A stretch of 64,000 nucleotides of DNA from Holophagales bacterium (lineage in GTDB: Bacteria > Acidobacteriota > Thermoanaerobaculia > UBA5066): contig JADKBZ010000003.1 in NCBI GenBank assembly GCA_016714815.1, forward strand, positions 186,001-250,000, read 5' to 3'. Position 1 is the stretch's first letter. Each line of letters begins with the position of its first letter. Positions 1-7,481 of the stretch are shown here, piece after piece. Under the pieces are notes generated by a model. It saw nothing but the letters and a program-made list of their open reading frames with translations, was not told the origin of the DNA and made no database searches. The position numbers and the translations under genes were made by a program.

Positions 1-2
1 GG

Positions 3-1046
3 TGGGACCCTGACTTCGAAGCCCTGTTCGAGAACCACGCGCGCGAGGGGCTCGTCCCCGGACGCGTCCTCACCGCCACCCGCGAGAGCTACCGCCTCGC
101 GACGCCGTTCGGCGAGCTCGCCGCCGAGCTTTCGGGCCGCCTCCGGTTCGCGGCCGGCTCCTCCGCCGAGCTCCCGGCCGTCGGTGACTGGGTGGCCGCT
201 CGCGCCTTCCCCGGGGACGGCCTCGCCGTCGTCGACGCGGTCCTTCCCCGCCGCACCGCGCTCGTCCGCCGCGCCGCGGGGCGTCGCGACGAGGCGCAGC
301 TCCTCGCCGCGAACGTCGATCTCCTCCTCGTCGCCTCGCCTCTCGACGGGGACCTGCGCGCGCGCCGCCTCGAGCGCTTCCTCGCCCTCGCACGCGAGGC
401 AGGAGTCCCGCCCGTCGTCGTCCTGACGAAGGCCGACCTCGCGGCCGATCCTTCCGCATCTCTGGCGGGCGCCCTCGAAGTTGCCGGCGACGCGGCGGTC
501 CTCGTCGTCAGCGCCGTGACCGGCGACGGGCTCGAGGAGCTGGCGGCCCTGCTCGCTCCCGGCCGCACCGCCGCCCTCCTCGGACCCTCCGGCGCGGGCA
601 AGTCGACTCTCGTCAACGCCCTCCTCGGCGCTACCCGCCAGGCGACGCGCGAGGTGAGGGAGGCGGACCTGCGAGGCCGCCACGCGACGACGCACCGTGA
701 GCTCTTCGCCCTCCCCTCGGGGGCTCTCCTCGTCGACACGCCCGGGCTGCGCGAGCTGGCCCTCTGGGACGGTGCGGATGGGATCGCCGCGACCTACGAC
801 GAGGTCTCGACCCTCGCCTCCACCTGCCGTTTCCGCGACTGCCGGCACGAGGGAGAGCCAGGCTGCGCGGTGCTCGAGGCCGCCGAAGCCGGCGTCGTCG
901 ACAGGGATCGCGTCGCCGCCTGGGAGAAGCTCCGCCGCGAGGAGGAGGCGCTGGAGATGCGCCGCTCCCTCGGACCCGCCCGCGCCGAGCGTCTCCGCTG
1001 GAAGCGGATCATGGGCGGCGCGAAGGGGCCGGAGAAGATGAGGTGA
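3..1046 (+). CDS. rsgA: Ribosome small-subunit-dependent GTPase A (5' partial)
   Basis: Circularly permuted GTPase that acts in late 30S subunit maturation. The reading frame is open to the left edge (first codons W-D-P-D-F-E-A-L-F), so the true start lies outside the window; an internal GTG at 192 is not a credible start because the OB-fold residues upstream are conserved. The G motifs come in the permuted order of the family: TKADL (G4), SAVTGDG (G5), GPSGAGKST (G1/P-loop), the ATTH switch I segment, then DTPG (G3). A C-terminal C-x4-C-x-H-x5-C zinc motif follows. The gene converges on the glycosyltransferase with only 9 bp between the stops. Confidence 0.95.
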   Translation, partial: WDPDFEALFENHAREGLVPGRVLTATRESYRLATPFGELAAELSGRLRFAAGSSAELPAVGDWVAARAFPGDGLAVVDAVLPRRTALVRRAAGRRDEAQLLAANVDLLLVASPLDGDLRARRLERFLALAREAGVPPVVVLTKADLAADPSASLAGALEVAGDAAVLVVSAVTGDGLEELAALLAPGRTAALLGPSGAGKSTLVNALLGATRQATREVREADLRGRHATTHRELFALPSGALLVDTPGLRELALWDGADGIAATYDEVSTLASTCRFRDCRHEGEPGCAVLEAAEAGVVDRDRVAAWEKLRREEEALEMRRSLGPARAERLRWKRIMGGAKGPEKMR

Positions 1047-1055
1047 AGGAGCCTG

Positions 1056-2786
1056 TCACCTCACGGGCGCGGGATCCGGCGCGGCCTCAGGCCCGGCCGG
1101 GGCGTTCGCAGACGCTCTGCCCGGGTCGTTCGAGACGAGAAGGTACTTGTCGTCCTGGGCCGTCGCCAGGACGCGGTAGGGCGTCCGGAAGGCTTCCGGC
1201 CCGGTCCACTCTTTCCGCACGTCCCGGTGCAGGATCGCGAGCACCCGGCGGGAGCCGTTCCAGACGCGCGTGAACTCCTCGTCCGTCTGAAAGATCCCCG
1301 TCCGGTCGAGCTGGCGGCCGAAGTTCAGCTCGCTCCGGGCGTTGATCGCGCTCAGCGGCGTCAGGTGCCGGACGTAGAACGGGATCGACTCGACGTAGCG
1401 CCCCCGCTGGACGAGGAGGTCTCCCGGCTGACGGTCTGCAGCCAGGGCTTCGACGATGGGCCAGGTCCCCTGCCACTTCGCGTACGCCGGAAGGACCCAG
1501 AGCGCCGCGCCGAGGAAGAGGAGCCAGGCGGTGGCGAGAACGGGCAGCTCTTTCCAAGGGGCGACGGCCGGAGAGCCGGCCACCAGGAGGAACCCCGCCA
1601 GGAGGCAGGCGGAGAGACCGAAGGCCGAAGGCGCGAGGCCGGGGATCGAGACGATGCCGGAGGCCCCCAGGAGCGCCGCCGCCGCCGAGAGGAGCCCGAA
1701 AAGGAACATCAGCGACCGCCGTTCCCAGGCGAGGAGGCCGGAGCCGCGCTCGTCGCGGGAGAGCGTCAGCGCGAGGAGGAGGGAGATGCTCGGGAAGACG
1801 GGGTGGACGTAGGGGATGAGCTTCGACTTCGAGACCGAGAAGAAGACGACGACGAGGAGGATCCAGATCCAGAGGAACGCTTCGAGGGGCCGCGCGGCCC
1901 ACGCGGAGCGCGTCTTCCCCGGCCAGGCGGCGCGAAGGCGCGGGAGGAGCGGCGTCCACGGGAGGAAGCCGCCGATGATCACGGCCACGAAGTACCACGG
2001 CGGCCCCGGCCGGCGGTGGTCGGGCCGCAGGAACCGGTAGAAGTGCTCGTTGACGAAGTAGAAGCTGAGGAACTGCGGCTCGCGCAGCGCGGCCAGGACG
2101 TGCCACGGCACCGCGAGCGCGAGGAAGACGAGGGCGGGGAGCGGCGCCACGAGGCGGCGGAACGGCCCCCAGCGCCCGGTGACGAGGGACCAGACGACGA
2201 CGGCCCCACCCGGCAGCACGACGCCGACGAGCCCCTTGAGGAGAACGGCCGCGGCGGCGGAGACGGCGAAGACGACGACCGGAGTGCGGGAGCCCGGCCG
2301 GGACCTCGCGTCGGCCTCGGCGAGCGCGACGAACGCGAGGACGGCCCCGGTCTGGGCCGCCGTCAGGAGAGGATCGATGAGGACGATCCGTGAGAGGCCG
2401 AACCCCAGGAGCGATCCGCCGAAGAAGAGGGCGGCGAGCGCTCCGGCCCGTTCCCCGAGGCGACGCCGGGCGAAGAGGAAGAGCGCGAGCATCGTTCCCG
2501 CCGTGGCGAGCTTTCCCGGGAGGCGCGCGGCCCCTTCCGTCTCGCCGAAGAGGCGGAAGGAGCCGGCGACGAGCCAGTAGCCGAGCGGCGGCTTCTCGAG
2601 GTAGACGAGGCCGTTCTGGTGCGGAATGACGTAGTCGCCCGAGGCGAGCATCTCGCGCGGGATTTCCGAGTAGCGTCCCTCGTCCGGGTCGATGAGCGGG
2701 ACGTGAAAGGGCTCGGCGAGGACCAGGAGTCCGAAGAGGATCGCCAGCAGGGTCTCGGGAAGGGGCCGCGGAAGGGTTCTCGTCAC
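1056..2786 (-). CDS. ArnT-like family 39 glycosyltransferase, integral membrane
   Basis: 576-residue polytopic membrane protein of the PMT/ArnT superfamily, which moves a sugar from a polyprenyl-phosphate donor to an acceptor on the periplasmic face. The first membrane helix (about residues 11-28) is followed by the catalytic-loop signature PDEGRYSEIPREML with the D35-E36 pair, and then by the typical EKPPLGYW segment. About eleven further hydrophobic stretches follow, with a soluble C-terminal part from roughly residue 430. The acceptor (lipid A, protein or another glycan) cannot be told from sequence. It lies 70 bp downstream of the sortilin-like gene on the same strand and may be cotranscribed with it. 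Confidence 0.85.
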   Translation of the reverse strand: MTRTLPRPLPETLLAILFGLLVLAEPFHVPLIDPDEGRYSEIPREMLASGDYVIPHQNGLVYLEKPPLGYWLVAGSFRLFGETEGAARLPGKLATAGTMLALFLFARRRLGERAGALAALFFGGSLLGFGLSRIVLIDPLLTAAQTGAVLAFVALAEADARSRPGSRTPVVVFAVSAAAAVLLKGLVGVVLPGGAVVVWSLVTGRWGPFRRLVAPLPALVFLALAVPWHVLAALREPQFLSFYFVNEHFYRFLRPDHRRPGPPWYFVAVIIGGFLPWTPLLPRLRAAWPGKTRSAWAARPLEAFLWIWILLVVVFFSVSKSKLIPYVHPVFPSISLLLALTLSRDERGSGLLAWERRSLMFLFGLLSAAAALLGASGIVSIPGLAPSAFGLSACLLAGFLLVAGSPAVAPWKELPVLATAWLLFLGAALWVLPAYAKWQGTWPIVEALAADRQPGDLLVQRGRYVESIPFYVRHLTPLSAINARSELNFGRQLDRTGIFQTDEEFTRVWNGSRRVLAILHRDVRKEWTGPEAFRTPYRVLATAQDDKYLLVSNDPGRASANAPAGPEAAPDPAPVR

Positions 2787-2856
2787 CCTCCGAGGCTAAC
2801 CTCCCCCCCGAACGGACTCCAAACTGACGGCGGACCGCTCCCCGGCCCCGGAGTTC

Positions 2857-5800
2857 TCAGTCCTCCTCCGGAGCGTCCTCCTTCTTCGGCGCCTTCACCT
2901 CGATCCGCGTCGTCGCCATCTCCTTTCCCGCCGCGATCCCGATCGTGTATCTCCCCGGCGGGAGGGTGCGCTCGCGCTTCGTCCGAAGCGGGTCCGCGAG
3001 GAGACGGGCGACCTCCGGGGGCGTCGCCTTCGAACCGGCCTCGTCGGCGTCCTCGTCCGCTTCCGTCCGGGGCGCGGTTCCCGACAGGCTCACGGCCTTC
3101 CCGCGGGCCTCGGCGGCCTCCTTCCTCATCGCCTCCTCGTTCGCGTCCGCGAGCGCCGGGTCGGCCGAGAGGTCGTAGGCGAAGGCGTTGAAGCCTTCGA
3201 CCGAGGGAGTGGTCCACTCCTTCCAGACGCGTCCCTTGACGTCCTTCACGGTGATCGTCGCCGTGCCGGCGGCCGGCGCGCCCGCCCACCAGGCCAGGGT
3301 CCTCGTCGTCGGAACGCGGTACCAGGAGAAGAACTCGTTCTCGCCGTAGCCGCGGCGCCGCTCCCAGGTCGCGGCCTTCACCTCGAAGGCGTGGAGGGCC
3401 TTCTTCGCCACTTCCGGCGTCAGCTCGCGCAGGGGCGCCGCTTCGGCGACGAAGGCGCTCCGGCCGTGCGTCCCGAGGACGACATCCCCTTCCTTCGGGT
3501 GGATCGCGAGATCGTGGACGGGCACGTGAGGAAGGCCTCCGGTGAGCGCGCTCCAGGTGGCGCCCCGGTCGAGCGAGACGAACGCGCCGGCGTCCGTCGC
3601 GGCCCAGAGGAGGTGCCTGGCCTTCGGGTCCTCGCGGACGGAATTGACCGGCTCGTCCGGCAGGCCGGCGGCGATCGACGTCCACGTCGCGCCGAAGTCG
3701 GCCGACTTCCAGACGTACGGCGCGAAGTCGTCGTTGCGAAGACCGCTCTGCGAGACGAAGACGGTCCCGTCGTCGTGCGCGGAGGCGACGACGCGCGTCA
3801 CCCAGCGCTCCTTCGCGAGGCCCTTCGAGAGGTCCTTCCAGGTCGCGCCGCCATCGCGGGTCCCCCAGATCTTCCCTTCGTCGGTCCCGGCGTAGAGGAC
3901 CCCGAACGTCTTCGGCGACTCGGAGATCGTCGTGATCGTCCCGAACGGCACGTCGCCCGGCTCGCGCGGCGACGTCAGGTCGGAGCTCACGGCCGTCCAC
4001 GTCTCGCCCCGGTCGAAGGAGCGCCAGAGCTTCTGGGTCCCGAACCAGAGGATGTTGCGCGAATGGGGCGAGAGGAGGAACGGGGTGACCCAGTTGTAGC
4101 GGAGCGCCGGCTCGCCGAGCGCCTGGCGCGGCCGGATCCGTTCCCGCTGACCCGTCTTCAGGTTCAGCCGGCTCGCGTGACCGAACTGCGAGGCGGTGTA
4201 GACGACGTTCGGGTCCTTCGGGTCGATCTCGATCCAGGAGCCGTCGCCGCCGAAGATGGCCTTCCACGACTCGCGCGACGACTTTCCCGGAACGTAGGTC
4301 GACGGGCCGCGCATCACGCCGTTGTCCTGCAGGCCGCAGACGACGTTGTACGGCTCCGCCGAGTCGACGGCGATCGTCGTGATCTGCCCGACGGGGAGGT
4401 TGTTCACCTTCGTCCAGGTCTGGCCGCCGTCCCACGAGAGGTTCAGGCCGCCGTCGTTGCCGAGGGCGACGTGCCGCGCGTCTCCCGGAGCGAAGCGGAG
4501 GGCGTGGTGGTCGCCGTGGACACCGAGCCGGTCGAGGCCGCGCCAGGTTTTCCCGCCGTCGTCCGAGCCGGCGAGCGGGACGCCGGCGAGATAGACCTTC
4601 GAAGCGTCCTCGGGCGAGACCCAGATCTTCCCGAAGTAGTAGCCGTAACTGTAGGCGACCTTCTCGAGGGAGACGTCGTGCGTCTTCTTCCAGGTGTCGC
4701 CCGAATCGTCCGACCGGTAGACCTCCTTGCCGACGGTCTCCACCTCGACCATCTGGCGGTCCGCGTCGTCGACGTAGGCGACGACGTCGGCGAGCTTCAC
4801 CTTGCCCGACGCGACGTCCTTCTGGAGCGCGCGCGCCTCGAGCTCCTTCGGGAAGTCGTTCGCGCGGAGGAAGCGCTCGACGACGGCGGTCTCGACCTTC
4901 GCGAACTGCTCCGGGGCGAGGGCCTTCAGCCGGCGGGGCGTCAGCTCGCCCGGGGGCGTCTCCTCGTCCCTCTCGCCGGGGCGCCTCGCCTGGTTGTCGA
5001 CGACGGCGTAGACCGTTCCCAGACGCGCGGCCGTCACGGCGAGCCCGATGCGCCCGACGACGTCGCCCTGCGGAAAGCCGCCGGCGAGGCGCACCCAGGT
5101 CGAGCCGCCGTCCTTCGAACGGTAGATCCCGCTCCCGGGCCCCGACTCGAGAAAGTTCCACGGCTTGCGGTCGCGTTCCCAGAGCGCGGCGTAGAGGACG
5201 CCGGGCTCCTTCGGGTCCGCCACGACGTCGATAGCGCCGGTGCGCCCCGGCCCGCCGAGGACCTTCGTCCAGCTCTTCCCGCCGTCCGTCGTCCGGTAGA
5301 GGCCCCTCTCGCCGCCGTCGGTGTACAGCGGCCCGAGCGCGGCGACGAAGACGGTGTCGGGCGTGCGGGCGTCGACGAGGATCTTTCCGACGTGGTGCGA
5401 GTCCCGGAGGCCCGTGCTCGCCCACGTCTTCCCGCCGTCCACCGACTTGAACACCCCGGTCCCGGCGTAGGACGTCCGGCTGGAGTTCGCCTCGCCGGTC
5501 CCGGCCCAGAGGACGTTTCCGTCGGCGTCGCCGACCGCGATGGCGCCGAGCGTCATCGACGACTCGCGATCGAAGAGGGGCGTCCAGCTCCCCCCCTTGT
5601 TGTCGGTCCGCCAGAGGCCGCCGGAGGCGAATGCGACGAAGAGGGTGTCGGGGCGGCTGAGCGGGCCGTCGATGTCGACGATCCGCCCTCCCTGCACTTC
5701 CGGCCCCACGTTCCGGAACGCGAGGTTCGCGAAGGGAGACGCCTTCTCCATCGCGAGCCGGCGCTCGTACCCGGCGAGCCGCGTGGCGGCAGACATTCCC

Positions 5801-5919
5801 CGGGCGGACGGGTGGAGCCGAAGCGCCTCTTCCGTCTTGGTGGCGGGAGGGGCGGCGAGTAGAGAAGGCAGAGAAGGCGAGGAGAGGAGGAGGACGGAGA
5901 GAAGGGCGCGGTTTCTCAT
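2857..5919 (-). CDS. Secreted sortilin/VPS10-like BNR (Asp-box) repeat protein
   Basis: 1020-residue protein starting at the ATG at 5919, immediately followed by a signal peptide (M-R-N-R-A-L-L then a Ser/Leu-rich core and an Ala cleavage region). The body consists of repeated S-x-D-x-G-x-T-W Asp-box units, for example SVDGGKTW, TTDGGKSW, SWDGGQTW and SFDRGETW, forming the two beta-propellers of the exo-glycosidase/sortilin fold found in many secreted Acidobacteria and Bacteroidetes proteins. The last 250 residues lack the repeats and end in a Glu/Asp/Lys-rich tail. Substrate unknown; binding or glycoside hydrolysis are both possible. The longer open frame upstream of 5919 is a GC-rich extension over the hairpin and the opposite gene and is not used. 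Confidence 0.85.
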   Translation of the reverse strand: MRNRALLSVLLLSSPSLPSLLAAPPATKTEEALRLHPSARGMSAATRLAGYERRLAMEKASPFANLAFRNVGPEVQGGRIVDIDGPLSRPDTLFVAFASGGLWRTDNKGGSWTPLFDRESSMTLGAIAVGDADGNVLWAGTGEANSSRTSYAGTGVFKSVDGGKTWASTGLRDSHHVGKILVDARTPDTVFVAALGPLYTDGGERGLYRTTDGGKSWTKVLGGPGRTGAIDVVADPKEPGVLYAALWERDRKPWNFLESGPGSGIYRSKDGGSTWVRLAGGFPQGDVVGRIGLAVTAARLGTVYAVVDNQARRPGERDEETPPGELTPRRLKALAPEQFAKVETAVVERFLRANDFPKELEARALQKDVASGKVKLADVVAYVDDADRQMVEVETVGKEVYRSDDSGDTWKKTHDVSLEKVAYSYGYYFGKIWVSPEDASKVYLAGVPLAGSDDGGKTWRGLDRLGVHGDHHALRFAPGDARHVALGNDGGLNLSWDGGQTWTKVNNLPVGQITTIAVDSAEPYNVVCGLQDNGVMRGPSTYVPGKSSRESWKAIFGGDGSWIEIDPKDPNVVYTASQFGHASRLNLKTGQRERIRPRQALGEPALRYNWVTPFLLSPHSRNILWFGTQKLWRSFDRGETWTAVSSDLTSPREPGDVPFGTITTISESPKTFGVLYAGTDEGKIWGTRDGGATWKDLSKGLAKERWVTRVVASAHDDGTVFVSQSGLRNDDFAPYVWKSADFGATWTSIAAGLPDEPVNSVREDPKARHLLWAATDAGAFVSLDRGATWSALTGGLPHVPVHDLAIHPKEGDVVLGTHGRSAFVAEAAPLRELTPEVAKKALHAFEVKAATWERRRGYGENEFFSWYRVPTTRTLAWWAGAPAAGTATITVKDVKGRVWKEWTTPSVEGFNAFAYDLSADPALADANEEAMRKEAAEARGKAVSLSGTAPRTEADEDADEAGSKATPPEVARLLADPLRTKRERTLPPGRYTIGIAAGKEMATTRIEVKAPKKEDAPEED

Positions 5920-6010
5920 GCGGGCTGCTCCCGGCGATCCTACAGGCGCCGCCGCGCCACCCCCGCCGAAACGCGCAGAGTGTAGAACGCAGACCAGACC
6001 CCCGGTTGCC

Positions 6011-6066
6011 GTGCCAGGCGTGAAACCGTGTATTGTTACGACAATACACGGTTTCACGCCTGGCAC
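6011..6066. repeat. Perfect 26-bp inverted repeat with TACG loop
   Basis: The left arm 6011-6036 is an exact reverse complement of the right arm 6041-6066; the four-base spacer is TACG. The arms are far richer in A+T than the surrounding DNA. It lies between the divergently transcribed sortilin-like gene and the alpha/beta hydrolase, ending 27 bp before the hydrolase ATG. A solo REP/MITE-like hairpin of the kind moved by IS200-type (RAYT) transposases is the favoured reading; a transcribed 5' leader hairpin is the alternative. No transposase is present nearby. Confidence 0.75.
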
Positions 6067-6093
6067 CAATTCGGACGGCGTAAGCTCGGCCGG

Positions 6094-6891
6094 ATGGACG
6101 GAAACCCGGGATCGCCGATTCGCCTCGCCTTCGCGGAAGCGGGGGACGGCCCGCCGCTCCTCCTCCTCGCCGGGCTCGGATGCGACCGCGACTTCTGGGC
6201 CGGGCACCTCCCTCTCCTGGCGGGTCGCGTTCGGGCGATCGCCCCCGACAATCGCGGCTCGGGGGAGAGCGCCGCCGGGCCGGGACCGTACTCGGCACGG
6301 GAGATGGCCGGCGACGCCCTCGCTCTCCTCGACGAGCTCGGCGTCGACCGCGTGGACGTCGTCGGTCACTCGCTCGGAGGGATGATCGCCCTCGAGATGG
6401 CGCTCGCCGCCCCTTCCCGCGTCCGGTCGCTCGCCCTCGCGGCGACGGCGGCTCGCGCCCACCCCCGGACGGCCGCCTGCCTCGAGGTCGCGGCCGGCCT
6501 GTGGGAAAGAGGATGCGCGCCGGAGCTGCTCGTGAAGACGTTCCTGACGTGGACGACGTCGGGGCGGTGCCTCGCCGACGAGGAGTTCGTGCGGCGGGCG
6601 GTGGGACGGCAGCTCGCGCCTCGGGTGCCTCAATCGCTCGAGGCGTGGAAGGCCCAGGCCGCCGCCGTCACCGGCTTCGACGCGAGGGGGCGTCTCGACG
6701 GGATCCGCTGCCCGGCGCTCGTCGCCGCGGGGGACGAGGACGTCCTCTTCCCGCTGGCCGTCACCCGCGAGCTCGCGGAGGGGATCGAGGGAGCGCGGCT
6801 GGCGGTGAGTCCCGGAACCGGACACAACGGGGTGGCCGAGGACGCGCCCGGATTCTGCGGGACGCTGCTCGAGTTCCTTCCGAAGGCCTGA
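6094..6891 (+). CDS. Alpha/beta hydrolase
   Basis: 265-residue alpha/beta-hydrolase fold protein. The nucleophile elbow is GHSLGG (Ser within VVGHSLGGMIALEMA), the oxyanion/HG-like region is LLAGLGCDRDFW, the acid is expected in the segment ALVAAGDEDVLFP and the catalytic His in GTGHNG near the C terminus. The start is placed at the ATG at 6094 rather than 6028, because the longer frame would run through the inverted repeat and the family begins at about the IRLAFAEAGDG segment. The closest general type is the 3-oxoadipate enol-lactonase/haloperoxidase-like group, but the substrate cannot be assigned. It stands alone, 83 bp before the STAS gene. Confidence 0.85.
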   Translation: MDGNPGSPIRLAFAEAGDGPPLLLLAGLGCDRDFWAGHLPLLAGRVRAIAPDNRGSGESAAGPGPYSAREMAGDALALLDELGVDRVDVVGHSLGGMIALEMALAAPSRVRSLALAATAARAHPRTAACLEVAAGLWERGCAPELLVKTFLTWTTSGRCLADEEFVRRAVGRQLAPRVPQSLEAWKAQAAAVTGFDARGRLDGIRCPALVAAGDEDVLFPLAVTRELAEGIEGARLAVSPGTGHNGVAEDAPGFCGTLLEFLPKA

Positions 6892-6974
6892 CCGGCAGCG
6901 TCCTGGCGATGCGGCGACCCCGGCGCCGGCCGGGAAACGTGTACGATCCCCGAGGTCTTGCGGGAGGAATGGGA

Positions 6975-7358
6975 ATGGCTTTGAGCATCGACGTCCAGAA
7001 GTCCGCGGACAGCCGTTGGACGGCGCAGGTGGCCCTGGCGGGAAGCCTCGACGGCGCCACCGCGCATCTCCTCGAGGAGGCGCTTGAACCTCTCCTCGAC
7101 TCCGTCCGTCACGTAGTCTTCGACCTCGCGGAGCTGAAGTTCATCTCGAGCGCCGGCATTCGCGTCCTGCTCTCGGCCCGCAAGCAGCTGAAGGACCAGG
7201 AAGGCTCCTTCGCGATGAAAAACCTGCAGCCCCAGATCGCGAAGGTCTTCGAGATCATCGGATCGCTGCCCGGGTTCCAGATCTTCCGCAGCGAGCAGGA
7301 GCTCGATTTCTACCTGGCCGCGATGCAACGAAAGTACTCCGCTCCCGGCCCCGCCTGA
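6975..7358 (+). CDS. STAS-domain anti-sigma factor antagonist
   Basis: 127-residue single STAS domain (SpoIIAA/RsbV fold). Strand-helix pattern with the phospho-acceptor loop KFISSAGIRVLL; the serine equivalent to SpoIIAA Ser58 is residue 59. In partner switching the unphosphorylated form binds an RsbW-type kinase and frees its sigma factor or other target. The start is the ATG at 6975 with GGAGGA six bases upstream; the ATG at 6969 overlaps that site. It is the first of four STAS proteins in the window and lies about 120 bp before the MCP cluster on the same strand, so it is a candidate substrate of the PP2C and kinase encoded at 19.7-21.4 kb. Confidence 0.85.
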   Translation: MALSIDVQKSADSRWTAQVALAGSLDGATAHLLEEALEPLLDSVRHVVFDLAELKFISSAGIRVLLSARKQLKDQEGSFAMKNLQPQIAKVFEIIGSLPGFQIFRSEQELDFYLAAMQRKYSAPGPA

Positions 7359-7481
7359 CGCGGACGAGAGGGGCCTGACCCGGACGAGAGAGGCCGGCTC
7401 GCGCCGCACCGCGGCGTACAATTCCCAATGGTTCGGCCCGGGTCCTCGACCGAGAGGATCCACCGGCGCGGGAGGAGGGGC

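Noticed and set aside
3391..5862. 823-codon plus-strand frame
   Set aside because: No family match; shadow of the sortilin-like gene.
6031..6046. TGTATTGT/ACAATACA as a transcription-factor operator
   Set aside because: It is only the centre of a much longer perfect palindrome, better explained as a hairpin element.
2783..6298. Long minus-strand frame overlapping the sortilin-like gene
   Set aside because: Another frame over the same DNA gives clear Asp-box repeats and a signal peptide; this one is a shadow.
5920..6825. N-terminal extension of the sortilin-like protein upstream of 5919
   Set aside because: It would run through the inverted repeat and antisense to the hydrolase, and the signal peptide begins at the ATG at 5919.
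7359..7400. Repeated CGGACGAGAG-type motif before MCP1
   Set aside because: Only two short copies in the 3' flank of the STAS gene; too little to call a regulatory repeat.
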